Position numbers and translations under genes: made by a program
Shown here: piece after piece, positions 23,724-36,050 of the stretch
How positions within the stretch are numbered: position 1 is the stretch's first letter
How the letters are laid out: every line of letters starts with the position of its first letter
The notes under the pieces: generated by a model
Seen by the model: only the letters and a program-made list of their open reading frames with translations
Databases searched by the model: none
What the model was told of the DNA's origin: nothing
Assembly (NCBI RefSeq): GCF_019649055.1
Contig: NW_026570226.1
Coordinates: 3,097,912-3,161,911 of the forward strand
Length of the DNA: 64,000 bases
Origin: Paramacrobiotus metropolitanus
Taxonomy: Eukaryota; Tardigrada; Eutardigrada; Parachela; Macrobiotidae
Reading direction: 5' to 3'

Positions 23724-25467
23724 ATGAATCAAATTTTGGAAAGCTTGTCTTTGCTTACGAGTATAAACACGGCGGAAGAAGAAAATTCGCAAATATCGGC
23801 AGTGGCCAATTTTTGTCCAGAAGACGTGAAGGAAATCGAGGAAGCATACCGGGAGGGTGGAGCCGCGTCGGGTTTGCCCGCATCCTGCAGGAGCGCAATG
23901 ACCGTTGGAAAACCGTGCCGCTCAACATCGCCGTCATCGGCCAGAGCGGCGTAGGCAAGTCCAGCTACATTAACTGCAGTCGGAATATCACCGCGGAAGA
24001 CGAAGGAGGCGCGCAGGTCAATATTGTGGAGTGCACGGCGGAAGTGCGGCCTTACGCCCATCCCGACAACCCCTTGCTAGTGTACTGGGATTGTCCGGGG
24101 TGGGCACCCCGAAATTCCCACGAGAAACGTATCTGGAAAACATTGACTTCCAGCGTTACGATTTTTATTTACTCCTGTCCAGCAGTCGCTTTACCTACGA
24201 CGACCAATGGCTGGCGACCGAGATCGGAAGGCTCGGCAAACGATTCTTTTACGTGCGCACGCAGAGCGGTGTGGACGTGGATAAGCAGCGTAAATCCCAT
24301 CCGAGGACAACGGCTAGTCAGTCCGATGACGAGATCCTGCAGAAAGTACGCGACGATATTATCAAGAAGTTGGAGTTGTTCAAGGTTGAAGAAGGGAACA
24401 TCTTCCTCATCGACAGTTACGAACCCGGCAAGTTTGACTTCTGGAAGCTGCAAGACACGCTGTTGACTGCTTTGCCGGATTTGAAGCGTGAGGCCTTTCT
24501 GTATTCCCTCAATCCTATGGGCATGCTCAGCAAGAAAATCCTCCAGAAAAAGGTTGAAGCTCTTCGAGGCCGTGTATGGAAAGCGGCACTGGCTTCCGGT
24601 GTTGCTGGCCTCTTACCAGTACCGGGTAAGAGTTTCGCTTTCGCACAAACAGCAAGTCATAACTTATTACTTAATGACAATGTATTGTCCAACATATACA
24701 AATACAGCCGATGTTCTTAACTATGGACCGTAGTAACGCTACTACGGTCCATATAGGTAAGAATATAGGTAAATGTTAATTGTGCTAAATAACGGTAATT
24801 ACCAAAAAAACCGCGCAGGTGCTCGATCGGTGTGCCGACATTTACGCCACAATGATCGATCCGTGTGCCGATACTATACGTGCAGAGTAGACATAAGCTA
24901 GCTACGAAATTAAATTAAAAACGGTGTAGCCGGCTTCCGATAATTCTACCAAATACCTGCTCTCTTGATAGGTTCACTAAGCTCAGTAATTTCTCGAAAA
25001 TAAGATAACGCCAAAGCATTACAGGGATGTCCGCCGCATTCGACATCGGCTTAGTAATAAGTGAGAGCCGCTTCTATCAGCAACAGCTCGGCCTGGACCA
25101 GCAGTCGTTGACGACAATGGCCCAGACACATGGAGTAGATTTGGCCATATTGGAGAAAGCGGTGGCTTTGTGCATTCCAGGCGTGATCACCAAGGACTTT
25201 GTGGTCTTCCTTGGCAAGGAACTGTCGACGGAGGCTGCTGGCCAGGCGGTGGAAGAGCTGCTCAAGTTCATCCCGTTTGTCGGATCACTGCTGGGGGCGC
25301 CAATCTCTTTCGTGCTGACCCAGCGTACAATGCTTTCCATTCTCGGCAGGATGGAAGCCGCCGCCAACCAGGTCATCGACATCTGCGTCAAGAAAGCTTA
25401 TCAACAGGCGCTCCAGGAGACCCGTCAAGATTGTCAAGACCTCAGAAATAAGAAGCCGACATTCTGA
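23724..25467 (+). pseudogene. immunity-related GTPase (IRG), copy B, frame-disrupted
   Basis: Two exons, 23,724-24,625 and 25,025-25,467, with a phase-1 intron as in copy D. IRG hallmarks: GQSGVGKSS (G1), WDCPG then VGTP (G3 region) and VRTQSGVD (G4 region, VRTKVDSD in mammals), then an all-helical C-terminal domain in exon 2. Two breaks: a 2-nt excess at about 23,865-23,872, shared with copy C, and a 4-G run at 24,097-24,100 where copy C has five. The second lies in a homopolymer and may be a sequencing error. Exon 2 is intact (146 codons). The intron holds a perfect 14-bp-stem hairpin. Confidence 0.8.
24722..24753. repeat. perfect hairpin in the IRG copy B intron
   Basis: Fourteen-bp arms (24,722-24,735 and 24,740-24,753) around the loop ACGC. 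It is identical in copy C at 45,390-45,421. Confidence 0.85.
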
Positions 25468-26810
25468 ACTGTAATCTAGTGCATCCTCTGCTTATTTATT
25501 TAGCTTGAATTTTTTCTGTCTTATTTGTTAGGTATCTTTATCTAAACATTAACTGGTCTTACTGCGTCGCTGCGAGCGTTTGAGCTGTAAAAATCATCGC
25601 TTTTTATCGTCTTTATGCCTTTTTATATAAGCTCTTGTTTTTTGAATGGATTGTAGGCGCAGTTTTGCGTACTTTATGGTTTTATGAACTTAGGCACTTG
25701 AAGCCGCTTCTACCAGAAACAATGTGTGTATCGTTCTTGTTTTGTGAAGCAATTCTTTCTAGCTGGCAAAACATTTCGTGGTCTTCGCCGTAGCATATAC
25801 ATACTGTATGAATACGCGGTACACCTGTTTGCATTTAATTTTATGGAATCTTGTTTGACCTAGCTTATCACAACCGGATATTCCGTCAAAGTATACAAAT
25901 GGTGTGATTAAAAGTTACACATTCTGTATTCTTGTGCAACTAAACTTGTACATTACATTACTAGTCAGCCGTAAACACTACTACAAATGAGTCCAGGTGG
26001 AATTCTCAAAGCAACAGGTCAAAAAAGTTGAAAATTAATCGAATACGAAGGCGTACTGTCATGTACACATAATTTGCGCGCACAATTTGCATGGAATTCC
26101 AACAGTTTTTTGAGCCCATGAATTTTCTTAACAAAATGTTCTGTGCTTTTGGCGACACAAAATTTTTCAGTAAGAATTTAAGTGCTTTAGTTTTTTTGCA
26201 TTGTACATTTGTCTGCTGGAAGCGAAACGACCAACGCGATGGCAGGAAGAGTTACACAGGTCTTAAAATTCATGTGATCGAGGTTCACCAGTGTGCTGCT
26301 GCAATCGCTTGCCGACTTCCTTCACTAGAGCGGATGCCGACGGTCCCCATGGCCCGATTGTTTCGAAGGCTAACAACGCGAAAATGTATCTGCCGTCAAG
26401 AGGCGGATACAGACTGGTCATCCTGTCTACGGCCTGGGCAGTGGCGGATCCCGCGGCTGCCGAAGGGGGCTTGTTAAGTGACGGACTATCACTACCAGCA
26501 GACTATCAGTCCATTGCAAGCCTTCCCTGGCATAGCTAGCTTTTAGCATAAGCATCGCTATAGTGGGCATAGTGTGTGATATTAATAAAGGTCACTATCA
26601 TACAGGTGCGTTGCCTAATCCTTATAGGGAACACATAGGTAACACGTAAAGGTCACCGTCAACCTGCACAGGTAGCACACAAGTGGCGCTTACAAGAGAT
26701 CTTTACATTGCGACACAGTCCGTCGTGGCCGCACACGTCAATTTGCTTGCGGTATTTAGCACATAAGTGTGTTTCATAGATAACTGCGCCCAGCCTAAGC
26801 CCAGAAAGAA
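25468..26810. other. 3' flank of IRG copy B
   Basis: No gene seen. Homologous to 46,136-47,840 at about 90% identity. It lacks the 39-bp tandem repeat, the 55-nt palindrome and the roughly 450-bp TATA-containing segment present in the sister. Small plus-strand ORFs at 26.1-26.5 kb are partly shared with the sister but shift frame, so I do not call them. Confidence 0.5.
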
Positions 26811-27281
26811 ATGTTCAGTGTGGTAGCTCTCCCAGCCGATTGGGCTTCGATTCCTTCTGCATCCAGATTAGTGTCGCTGCTGCTTTCCGGTCACCCGCTC
26901 ATGGATGCCACCAACGCACGGGAATTCTGGAATGCAAAAAGCGGTCAGCTGAGCCTCCTCAAACCGAATTTTCAAATGTCGCAGCGAGCGTGGGATGTTT
27001 CGATCTGCAACGAATCGCTTTCAGCACTGTTTAGCGTTTTTCGCAAAGATGAAATTAGCAGAACCCGCCTCCTTGCTCAATCGACACCGGAAGCTGGCAT
27101 CTGGTTAAACGCCTCGCCCTCGGTACACATCGGTAATTTCCTCGATGATGAATTTTTTCGCACGCCGAATGAAAACGCCGCCTCTGCTCAGCGGGAGAGT
27201 CGCCTTCCTCCAGCAAGGGTAGTCGTTTTTTTTCGTCCGGACACGGGACATTGCATGAAGTCTGAAAACACTCACGCATGA
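26811..27281 (+). pseudogene. remnant of a retroelement polyprotein C-terminal region
   Basis: A 156-codon frame includes QRAWDVSICNESLSALF, ARTRLLAQ-like and AGIWLNASPS followed by LDDEFFR. From memory this pattern (QRAWD...ARLLA...SGxWLxAxPS...LLDDxxxR) recurs downstream of the reverse transcriptase in large invertebrate retroelement polyproteins. The similarity stops after FFR, where the frame turns to low-sense sequence. No reverse transcriptase lies upstream. Confidence 0.45.
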
Positions 27282-27289
27282 CTTCGTCA

Positions 27290-27770
27290 ATCTGATAAGG
27301 AAGTTGTGGTTGCTTCCATGAGTTGTGTCACGACTTGAGGTGGCGGCATAATAAGTTTATTATGAACCGCCACTGAGAGTACAAACAACCAACTGATTGT
27401 TGTCAACAGGACAACAAGGGCATGCTGCTATCGCAGTTGCCATGCTGGACGAACAACACACAGAGGTCACTAAAGAACAACACATTCTCGTGACATGTGT
27501 GCCACTGTCCCACGCCACAAGGTGGGACACTGCAACATATAAACACTCTTAAGGGCACCGATAACCTTTAAGAAGGAAGACGGCGTGGTGACGTGGCAGG
27601 AGCGCCAGTCATGCTGATACCATCGTTAACGTAACGGCTTTCTCCACAATAGCTGGACAATGTCGCACTTGTTAAAACGTGTAAACCGGGATACTTTACC
27701 AAAAATCCAACCACAACTTCTTTCTGTGTTATTTTATCCGCCGCAGATGTACAGCTCGCACTTCGCCTCG
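27290..27770. other. spacer with an imperfect hairpin
   Basis: Holds an imperfect inverted repeat (TGGCGGCATAATAA against TTATTATGAACCGCCA, about 27,341-27,374) and a TATAAA near 27,538. No gene assigned. Confidence 0.4.
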
Positions 27771-27779
27771 TTCACACTT

Positions 27780-28642
27780 GAACCGATTACCCGCTCCCGT
27801 TCGATAATCGGTCAAATGCGTGGAAAAACTAGTAACTCTTCGTTTACCTTCACTTTACGCTCTCTCTAGCGGAATCCATTTTCCTCCTGTTACTCCCCAT
27901 CGCAGCCATATCCCACATTATCGAACCACGGCATCTCAGCCAACTGCGGTACCAACTAGGTGTGGCCGACACGTATTTCGGCGTGATGCTACAACGCGCA
28001 TATCGGCTGTATCAGTCTGAATCGCTGGATGTCAGTGGAATTCCCCGTTGTTATTGAAATCGTATCAGTTATTCGACCATCGCGGGTATACTGTTCGCCA
28101 TCTGGACATACTGCATCGTATTCAATGCCGCCATGTTCGCCACCTTCAGGCAACTGGTCGTGTCGCCTTGCAGTTCCACGGCGTATTTTGATTATCGTGC
28201 GACGTGGTTTGCCGATTGCGTGGTAGGCGGACTGATTGTAACCATTCTCTTAGCTGGCGTTTCACAGGCGCGAATTATTTGGATCGCCACAAAATCTCGG
28301 CAGAAGGTTTGGGAGGAAATACCGAACTTTTCGTCGCAGATCTAAAGATAATATGTTGATGGGAATAATGGTAAATCTCTGGGGAATAAGAAATCTCTGC
28401 CGGTGACCTTTCGGATGGTTATCGCTGGATCGATTATTGTGGTGTCGGCGGCGCTGTGGCAGTTTCCAATCGCGCTACTGCGTTGGACGGGAAACAGCCA
28501 GAGATCGGCATATGCGATTTTGGTGCTGGTATTTCATTCCCAACATATTGTGTCGTTGTGCGCTTACATGGTCTTTTATCCACAATTTGCGAAGACGGCT
28601 AATAGGATTGTGCATGACATGATGAGACTGATAAGATATTAA
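27780..28642 (+). pseudogene. rhodopsin-like orphan GPCR, third copy, frameshifted
   Basis: Aligned with the intact GPCR at 42,038-43,015 from TM2 to the C-terminus. Helix 2 (AESIFLLLLPIAA), ISHIIEPRHLSQL and the TM5-TM7 block (RIIWIATKSRQK, then MVIAGSIIVVSAA and HSQHIVSLCAYM) are clear. It has a 2-nt deletion near 27,988, another shift near 28,055 and a TAA near 28,344. The region matching the first helix is very divergent. It is older than the 14.8-kb copy. IRG copy D follows it, repeating the GPCR-IRG order. Confidence 0.85.
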
Positions 28643-28649
28643 CGTGCAT

Positions 28650-29910
28650 CTGTGCACACACTGTCATAATCGTCGTTGGCGAGAAAACCATAGATTACAG
28701 CCATCGAGTTTTTAAATGAACGCGAATACTGCAATAATTTTGCGAGCTCTGCATGGACGCTTGGTCACCAGTTTTCATGTCTGTATATCAAGAATATATA
28801 ATCTGTTGACTGACTAATATTCAGCTACCGATCGGCAAACGGAGACGGCCAAACCGGACAAGGGAATCTATAGCCAAGACACATCAACAGTTCTCAAAGT
28901 AGTAAACAAGTAAACAAACGATACCACTAACACGGGGTGCCTGCAAAATGATTATTAATTTGTGGAATCCTTAAGAAAGGTCTAGCAATACTAGCAACTT
29001 CTACTGAGATTTTTTCGGCGTCCGGTAGCCATAATCGTCTTGAAAACGACCATAACAATTAAGTACTGCATGATCGCGAAATTAAGAGACACTTTTTATC
29101 CATGCTGGTAATTATTGTATTAACTACCACCATGAAAAACGGTACTTTCGAAATTTTTAATGGGTTTCCACTGAATTACATCGCGCAAAAATAATAAAGT
29201 TCCTTGACATCATTGCCGTTCAGCTAATTTAAAAGCAAAATACACATCTTTTGTATTATACGGTACTGTCTATATTCTGCACCGCTCTGTAGTACAGATT
29301 ATAGGTAGTATTACTGACAGAATACAGATCAGTAATATTGACCCATATCGAATGTAAAGAACGCAAAGTTAAAAAAAGGTGTGACAATGCTTGACAAACG
29401 GAGGAAGTTGCTTGCTCGGTCAGTATTTCTTTTTGCCATATGGGTATGAAGAACCGAGGCGCCGGCGTGTACTTCCAAAAGGTGTGGAGATAAGATAGCG
29501 CTAGCCACAATTATAATAAACTGTCTTATAAATATTTACCGTAGAAGAATCCTTCGCATTGCATCATTGGTATACTATCGAGCCCTACCTAAAAAGATAC
29601 AACAGCTTATCGGCTACTGGGCTACTTTCGTTCCAAGCGACGACCGCTTATCCGATGACAGTGCCGCAATATTCTGATTGCTGCTTTTGGTGAATTGTTC
29701 TATTACTGTCCGGGATGCTTGTACGATCGTACTGTGTGATGAGTCAAAACCCTTGCGTCAAAAGTAGGCTGCCAGCCAAATACAAACCGCTGCTCAGTTG
29801 CGCAGTCCAATTCGGTACTTCTTATGCGTAACGCAGCTAATCAATGCACTTTTCCGTACTGTCTTAGTCTCATCGTAATTACTTTTGCATTTTCTTCTCC
29901 TCGTAAAAAT
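28650..29910. other. spacer between GPCR pseudogene and IRG copy D
   Basis: Ordinary AT-rich sequence. I see no gene, repeat or RNA in it beyond chance ORFs; the 5' region of IRG copy D lies at its right end. Confidence 0.45.
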
Positions 29911-32003
29911 ATGGCGGGCGAAACTAACTGGGAAAAACCAACAGCAGCCGATTTTTGTTCCAACGACACGAAGGAAATTGAAGAAGCCTACCAGCTGGGC
30001 GGAGCAGCTGGATTCGCCCGCATCTTGCAGGAGCATAATGAGCGATGGAAGACTGTGCCACTGAATATCGCCGTCATTGGCCAGAGCGGAGTCGGCAAGT
30101 CCAGCTACATTAACTGCAGTCGCAATATTACCGCGGAAGACGAAGAAGGCGCACAGGTGGATATTGTGGAGTGCACGGAGGAAGTGCGCTCCTACGCCCA
30201 TCCGGACAATGCCCTGCTGCTGTACTGGGACTGTCCCGGTGTGGGTACTCCGAAATTCCCACGGGGAACGTATCTGGAGAAAATTGGCTTTAAACGCTAT
30301 GATTTTTATCTGCTCCTATCCAGTAGCCGCTTCACCGACGACGACCAGTGGCTGGCGGCAGAGATTGGGAAGCTCGGCAAGCGATTCTTTTATGTGCGCA
30401 CTCAAAGCGGTGTTGACGTGTTTAAACAGCGCACATCCCATCCGAGATCAACCGTTGGTCAATCGGACGACGAGATCTTGCAGAAAGTCCGCAAGGATAT
30501 TGTAACGAAACTGGAATTAAAAGATGCCGAACAGGATAATATCTTTCTCATCGACAGTTACCAGCCGGCCAAATTTGACTTTTGCAAGCTTCAAGACACT
30601 TTATTAACGGCCTTGCCGGATCTGAAACGCGAGGCCTTTCTGTACTCCCTCAGTCCCATGGGCATGCTCAGCAAGAAAATCCTACAGAAAAAGGTCGACG
30701 CTTTGCGTGGTCGTATATGGAAGATGGCGTTAGCATCCGGTGTTGTCGGTCTCCTACCGATACCAGGTAAGTCGCGGAATAGTTTGTGCAGGCTATAAAA
30801 GCGCGGGATGTGCATTAATGTACTACTGCGCAGCAGCTGCGCAGGTATGTATATGTCCGGGTAATTTGACATAGTTATCGTTACTGGTACTGGTAGTGGT
30901 TTGCATAGTGGGAGTGGCACTGCTGGTGGTAATCTATTAGTAGTGGTCATAGTAATGGTCTCGTTAATGAAAGTATAATTTTTCTAGCCGCTTAGTTCTT
31001 TTTGGTTTTCTTAGTTTCTAAGTTTACTTAGATTCTTTTGCTTCTAGATTCGTAGTTGTGCCATCGCGCTTTAATTTTAAACCGAAGCGGAGATTTCCAG
31101 AGTCTAGTTGCGACCCAGCTGATCCCCCTTGCGTACGATTCAGCTTAAACACTATAGCGAGATGCACCCTTAAAATGCCACACCAAGCTTCCGCTAAATC
31201 TGAACAATCAGGCTGCTCTTGTCTGCAGCCTGGTAAGAAAGAGCAAACAGTCATAACATAATGAACCGCATAGACAACATTGCCCTGATTCCCCTGAATA
31301 AGTATTTACTGTAGCGAAAGAAACTGGATTGTGCCGCCAGTAGGAGCGTTAATCGCTTTTCTCTACAGTGGCTGCTGTCCATTGGCTGTTCTGTTAATGA
31401 AGATCAGAATCCTAATTTCCTTTAAATTTTACCGACCGCATCTCACGGTCAGATTTATCAGCATCATCTTGATATTAGTGTTACTCCATGCGGAAGCTGT
31501 ACGCCATCACTTCGTAGTTATACAATTTTGCAGCACGAAAATAAACGCAAAATATTGTAGGGATATCCACGGCATTCGACATCGGGATGGTGATAGCCGA
31601 AGGCAGGTTTTACCAGCAGCAGTTAGGACTAGACCAGCAGTCGCTGACGTCAACGGCTCAGACCCACAAGGTGGATGTAACCCTACTGGAGGAGACGGTG
31701 GCCTTGTCCATTCCGGGTGTCATCACCAAGGACTTTGTGTTCTTCCTCAGCAAGGAGCTGGCTACCGAGACAGCCGGCCAGGCAATGGAGGAGTTGCTGA
31801 AGTTCATTCCGTTTCTGGGATCGCTGGTGGTGGCACCGCTTTCTTACGTGCTGACCCGGCGCACACTGTTAGCCGTTCTGGACAAAATGGAAACCGCCGC
31901 TCACAATGTCATCGACATCTGTGTCAATAAAGCTCACCAGCAGGCGCTAGAGGAGACCCGTGAAGATTGTGAGAATCTTCGAAACAAGAAGCCGGCAATC
32001 TAG
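29911..32003 (+). CDS. immunity-related GTPase (IRG), copy D, intact
   Basis: Two exons, 29,911-30,766 and 31,561-32,003, joined in phase 1 (CAG/GTAAGT donor, TTGTAG acceptor), giving 432 aa, the usual IRG size. G1 is GQSGVGKSS (residues 57-65), G3 DCPG (107-110, followed by VGTP) and the G4 region TQSGVD (164-169; TKVDSD in mammalian IRGs). Exon 2 supplies the helical domain, including FIPFLGSL. G1 keeps the Lys (GKS class rather than the GMS regulatory class). IRGs are dynamin-like GTPases that attack pathogen vacuoles in mammals; what they do in invertebrates is little known. The longer frame upstream of 29,911 is less likely because the other copies start at the equivalent place. This is the only uninterrupted IRG here. 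Confidence 0.88.
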
Positions 32004-33190
32004 GATGTAATGTAACTAGTTTACTGCAGCTCTGGCACCAGTGAAAAATGTACCATCAGAGCCAGCTTCGTACGACTTCACGAAAACCGGCACACTTCAG
32101 CCAACTTCATTCGATGCCCCCCGAAATTGCGAGCGACTAACAAGCATAAGTCAATTGTTACTGCGATCTCCAGGTCACATCATTCTTCTACTCACATTTA
32201 AAAAATTGCGTGTAATAATACGTGTATGGTTAACCAAATGCAAAACGCTTGCAGTCTGCAGAACTGCAGGTTAGTAACATATTTATTTGTTAGTTATATA
32301 GTCTTATTTCTATTCTTTTGAAACCACTTAAGAATTTTCCACGAAAAGGCCCTGCAAAAGAAGCGACTGGAAAGAAGAACTCGCAAGTGAGCAGCCGACA
32401 TGCTAAGCACTGACCGTATTTACAGTACTCGTAATGTACATCAAGAATCCATAATTAATCATTTATTCTTGTTATTTTTTCCATTGATTTCTCTGCGCCA
32501 TGTGAAAATATTACAAAGTGCGCCATTTTACGATTAACCGGTGGCGAGTTTTCTCATCCCTAACTCAAAATTTTATTTAAAAACGATAAAAAAGTACTTT
32601 GCCCTATTTAACGACAAAACTGCAAAAAGGGAAACGAACCTGTGGCGGCATCCATTCATAAAGCTTCGAATACGCCCCCGCAAACAGTTTTTGTGCACAG
32701 CTGTTACGATGGCTGTCGCTTTTCACTTGAACAGCTTAATTATGGTATGGTCGAACATGCAGACACGAGGTACGAAGTACGAACTTGGTCGCAATAATAT
32801 GTCTTACCGAGTGGTGAAATAATTGTGTCGCGCAAGGAATAGCAGTACAATGAGCACAATAAGATCAATGGACACCGCTGGCAGAAAAGCTGATGACCTC
32901 TACGAAGGTTGATGACTTTTATGGAAAAGTTGATGACCTTTGCAGAAAGGTTTAAGACCGGCCAGCCTTACAGCCCACCTCCCAGTTCTGTTTTTTCCCG
33001 TTTTCTTTTGGTTTGGTGCAATTCTCTTGCATTAGAGGCTTTGGGTAAAAGAAGCTCGGCCAACTTCGCCTTTGCCGTCCATTTGCCTTTGCCGTTTCAG
33101 TTTGGCTTTTACAATTTTACCTTTGACTTTACCTTTGCCGCCGAAATGCCGTTAGCCTACCAATTTGCCGTTTCAGAACGCCGTGTTTAA
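32004..33190. other. spacer 3' of IRG copy D
   Basis: No convincing gene. From about 33,000 to 33,190 the plus strand is a loose repeat of CCTTTGCCG, which on the minus strand gives Lys-rich codons and may be the decayed end of the adjacent gag. Confidence 0.45.
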
Positions 33191-33199
33191 AAGCCTTAG

Positions 33200-33598
33200 C
33201 CGTTTAGGAAATAAACTACATAAATAAAAGTCACGCATTACTTGAATTAACTTATGCTGATTAACAATTTTCCTCAGAAACAATTTTTCATACCAGTCAA
33301 GCTTGTTCGGGTTCAATCCCTCTAACAAAATACTGACTCTCTCCTCCTATGATAATTTCAATTCTTCAAACCACAGTATAAAACTGTCCACGTAACTGTC
33401 CACTGTATCATTTTCACTGAATTTTCGAGCTGACATTTCTCGCCTTATTTCTTGCGACGTGAACGAGTCATTAAAATGTTCCAAAATTTCTTTCTTATAA
33501 AAATTTTCCCAAGATTCATTTGGTTTATCTCTTATCAAATTTTGGAACCACACAACTGCATTGCCTTCCAGAGCGGCTAATACTTGGCGACATGTCAT
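33200..33598 (-). pseudogene. gag capsid domain (Retrotrans_gag type)
   Basis: The frame carries LEGNAVVWFQNLI, ESWENFYKKEILEHF and SYVDSFILWFEELK, the conserved order of the Retrotrans_gag family. A TAG follows ELKLS, after which the frame reopens (EERVSILLEGL, then RKIVNQHKLIQ) to about 33,200. So it contains at least one frameshift and one stop. Confidence 0.8.
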
Positions 33599-35553
33599 AT
33601 TATCATTCCAGCCATTACAAGTACGACACTGTTCGACTTGTAAAAGCCATTCCGTACTGAACCAGATTTCGTTTTACCGCTATACGACTGTAATTTCATT
33701 ATTTCATTACGATCAGAACAATTTTTATTTACACTCTGTATCAATTTCATTATTTCCGAAAATTCACCAGTATCTGCAGTTCCATTTACCTGCTGTAAAA
33801 CATGGTCATCACGTGACCTTCTTACCTGATTCGGACGATTTCCGTCTTCGACTGCATTATTGTGCTGTGCTGCGTTATGACCGACCTGTGTCCTTTGCTG
33901 ATTTATCCGCTCGATTGCTTCATTATTTTTCACTTGAAATCTTACTTCCTTGACCTGGGTCTCAATACCCGGTACTGACCGATTCGGTTGTACTCCGTAC
34001 TGCTTAGGTACGTTCTCCCTTTCCACAGGTGATTCCAACTGGCCAACCGGGAGAGTTTCACCCCCGCAAACTTTACTACCACCGTTCGGGGAAAATTCAC
34101 CCCCGCAAACTTTATATGCGCCGGTACTTCCATTAAATGGGGTTTTTACAGAATTTAGCTGCGAGATATTACTTACATTCATCGCTTCCAACGAATTTTT
34201 ACCCGAAGAGTCTGACTGCCTGGTATTTTCAACTACCGGCGACCGACTGAATATTGTGTTCGCTGTGCTCAATGGTCTGTCTGCTCCGAAAAGCTTTTCA
34301 TTACCGCCATAAGTTACTTGACCAAAGACGTGGTTTTGATTAAGCTGATTAAACAAATTATCCATATCTTGCTGGGACCTGCGCATAGACTCTCTCATTT
34401 TCATGTCAACATCCTTAAAGTATCTGTCCTTCTGAAAACATTTGTCTTGCCAACTTTGGCTTTCTTTTAACGCCCTTTCTCGATCATGTTCTGCCTGACG
34501 CCTTAGCTCTTTTTCCTGAGCTAAACTTAGTTTTAACTGTTCATTTTCCAATGATTTAAGTTCATTCAGAGACTCGCTTTCAGAAAATTCTTCCATTGCC
34601 TCAATAAAATCTCGCTCAAGCTCTTTGTTGAGCTTTTCCAGAGAAGCATTATCTCGTGACACCTCTTTCAATTTTTGAAAAATTAATTCATTATTTGCCA
34701 TAGCCGTTTCTAAATACTGGCTTGTAGTATTTAGATTAGCATGGAGTGATTCTTTTTCCATTTTAAAACCATTCACCACCGACTGTAGAAATTCTTTTTC
34801 GTTATTTAAACTGCTGACCATATCGTTTAATTTACTGACTTCAACCTGAGCATTAAGCTGTTGTTGATACACAGCCGCGAAACCTTTCAAACATCGTATT
34901 AATGTGCCTGCATTTTTACTTACAACAGAACTTACATCGTACTCAGACAGCGAATTACGGAGCCTTTGCTCGACCTGCCTCACCTCTTGGAGAAACTCGA
35001 ACCGCAAAGGTTCATAATTATTTTCATACACAATCTGCCTTAACTGTACTTCATTTGAGAAAAACAGTTCCGTTTGAACATCTAATAAATTTTCACCCAC
35101 TAAACTGTAATTGTTTTGACTCGAGCCTTGCTCCAGCTCAGTCTGATTATCGAGATTAAGTAAGAGATTGCTTACCTCTGTACCTGGACTACCGTCCCAT
35201 CTTATGACTTTTAGTGCTGCAATATTACCACTGTCGGTGGGTTTAGTGCCACTGACCGGTACGAAAATTTTACTTCTTCCCCACATATCTTCAATGTCTT
35301 TCTGCGCGGATGTGCTGCTTCCGGCTGACAATTGTGAAGTTGCCGAAATATTACTTACTGAATTCAAGGTATGAGCTCCTGCGCCTGATTTCACAGTTTG
35401 TGGATTTACCAATAATTTCGGATTTGCCATTGACATATTTACCAGCTGTGGATTTACCGATGAATTCGGGTTTACCACTGACGCCGACGGAGTTACCAAT
35501 TGTGGATTTACCGATAAATTCGGATTTACCACCTGACATGGATTTACCGCCAC
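33595..35553 (-). pseudogene. gag polyprotein, N-terminal and coiled-coil region
   Basis: 652 codons. It opens with a repeated VNPxLxVNPQLV motif, followed by a long coiled coil (roughly residues 190-400, rich in Glu, Leu, Lys) and a Gly/Asn/Ser-rich linker with two KVCGGE repeats. There is no ATG at the start (first codon GTG, TAA upstream), so it relied on an upstream frame. The end runs off frame at about 33,650: the other frame reads WLLQVEQ, the start of a retrotransposon gag domain. Confidence 0.75.
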
Positions 35554-35729
35554 CGCTGACTGACCGCCTGACTGTCCTTGGAGATTCAGCGGGGAAACGC
35601 GGCTTCGGTTTTAGGAACAATGGATGGAGTTGAAAAGTTTATTGAACTCTTTCTGTTGTGATAATTAAGCTTTTTTCATTGTTTGGTTAACTTGCAAATG
35701 TTTATTGATTTGTACTCTGCCGTCGTTTG

Positions 35730-36050
35730 TCAATAAAGTGTGGTACCGCCTACTGACTGCATACTTGGAAAAGAAAGGCTCGAGTTTTGTGCATCACTGG
35801 GAGGACCATTTACGAGTGCTCCCAATGGGGCACTATTTTCCCCAGAACTGCCGCTAATTACCGTGGCATTACGAGAACACCAATCTGACATAACCGCTGC
35901 GTTCTGTGACTGCGAATTTAGTTTATGCTTAACTGCAATTTTGGCCTTTAACTTCTCTCTGTATACATCAACACGCTGATCAGTTCTGTTTTTCTTCATA
36001 TCGGATTTTACGTCTGATAATTCACTCATTTTGATTTGCGTTTCAGGCAA
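35730..36050 (-). pseudogene. possible gag N-terminal frame
   Basis: A 106-codon frame starting MPETQIKMSELSD, charged and then Ser/Asn-rich, just inside the leader and ahead of the main gag frame. It probably was the gag start, separated from the next frame by about 180 bp of disrupted sequence. Confidence 0.4.

Noticed and set aside
26091-26540. Plus-strand ORFs in the IRG 3' flank, partly shared with 46,999-47,652
   Set aside because: Indels shift the frame between the sister copies, and changes do not favour third positions, so coding is unlikely.
33305-33325. GGTTCAATCCC resembling a tRNA B box on the plus strand
   Set aside because: It lies within the gag coding frame on the minus strand, and no tRNA cloverleaf or A box fits around it.
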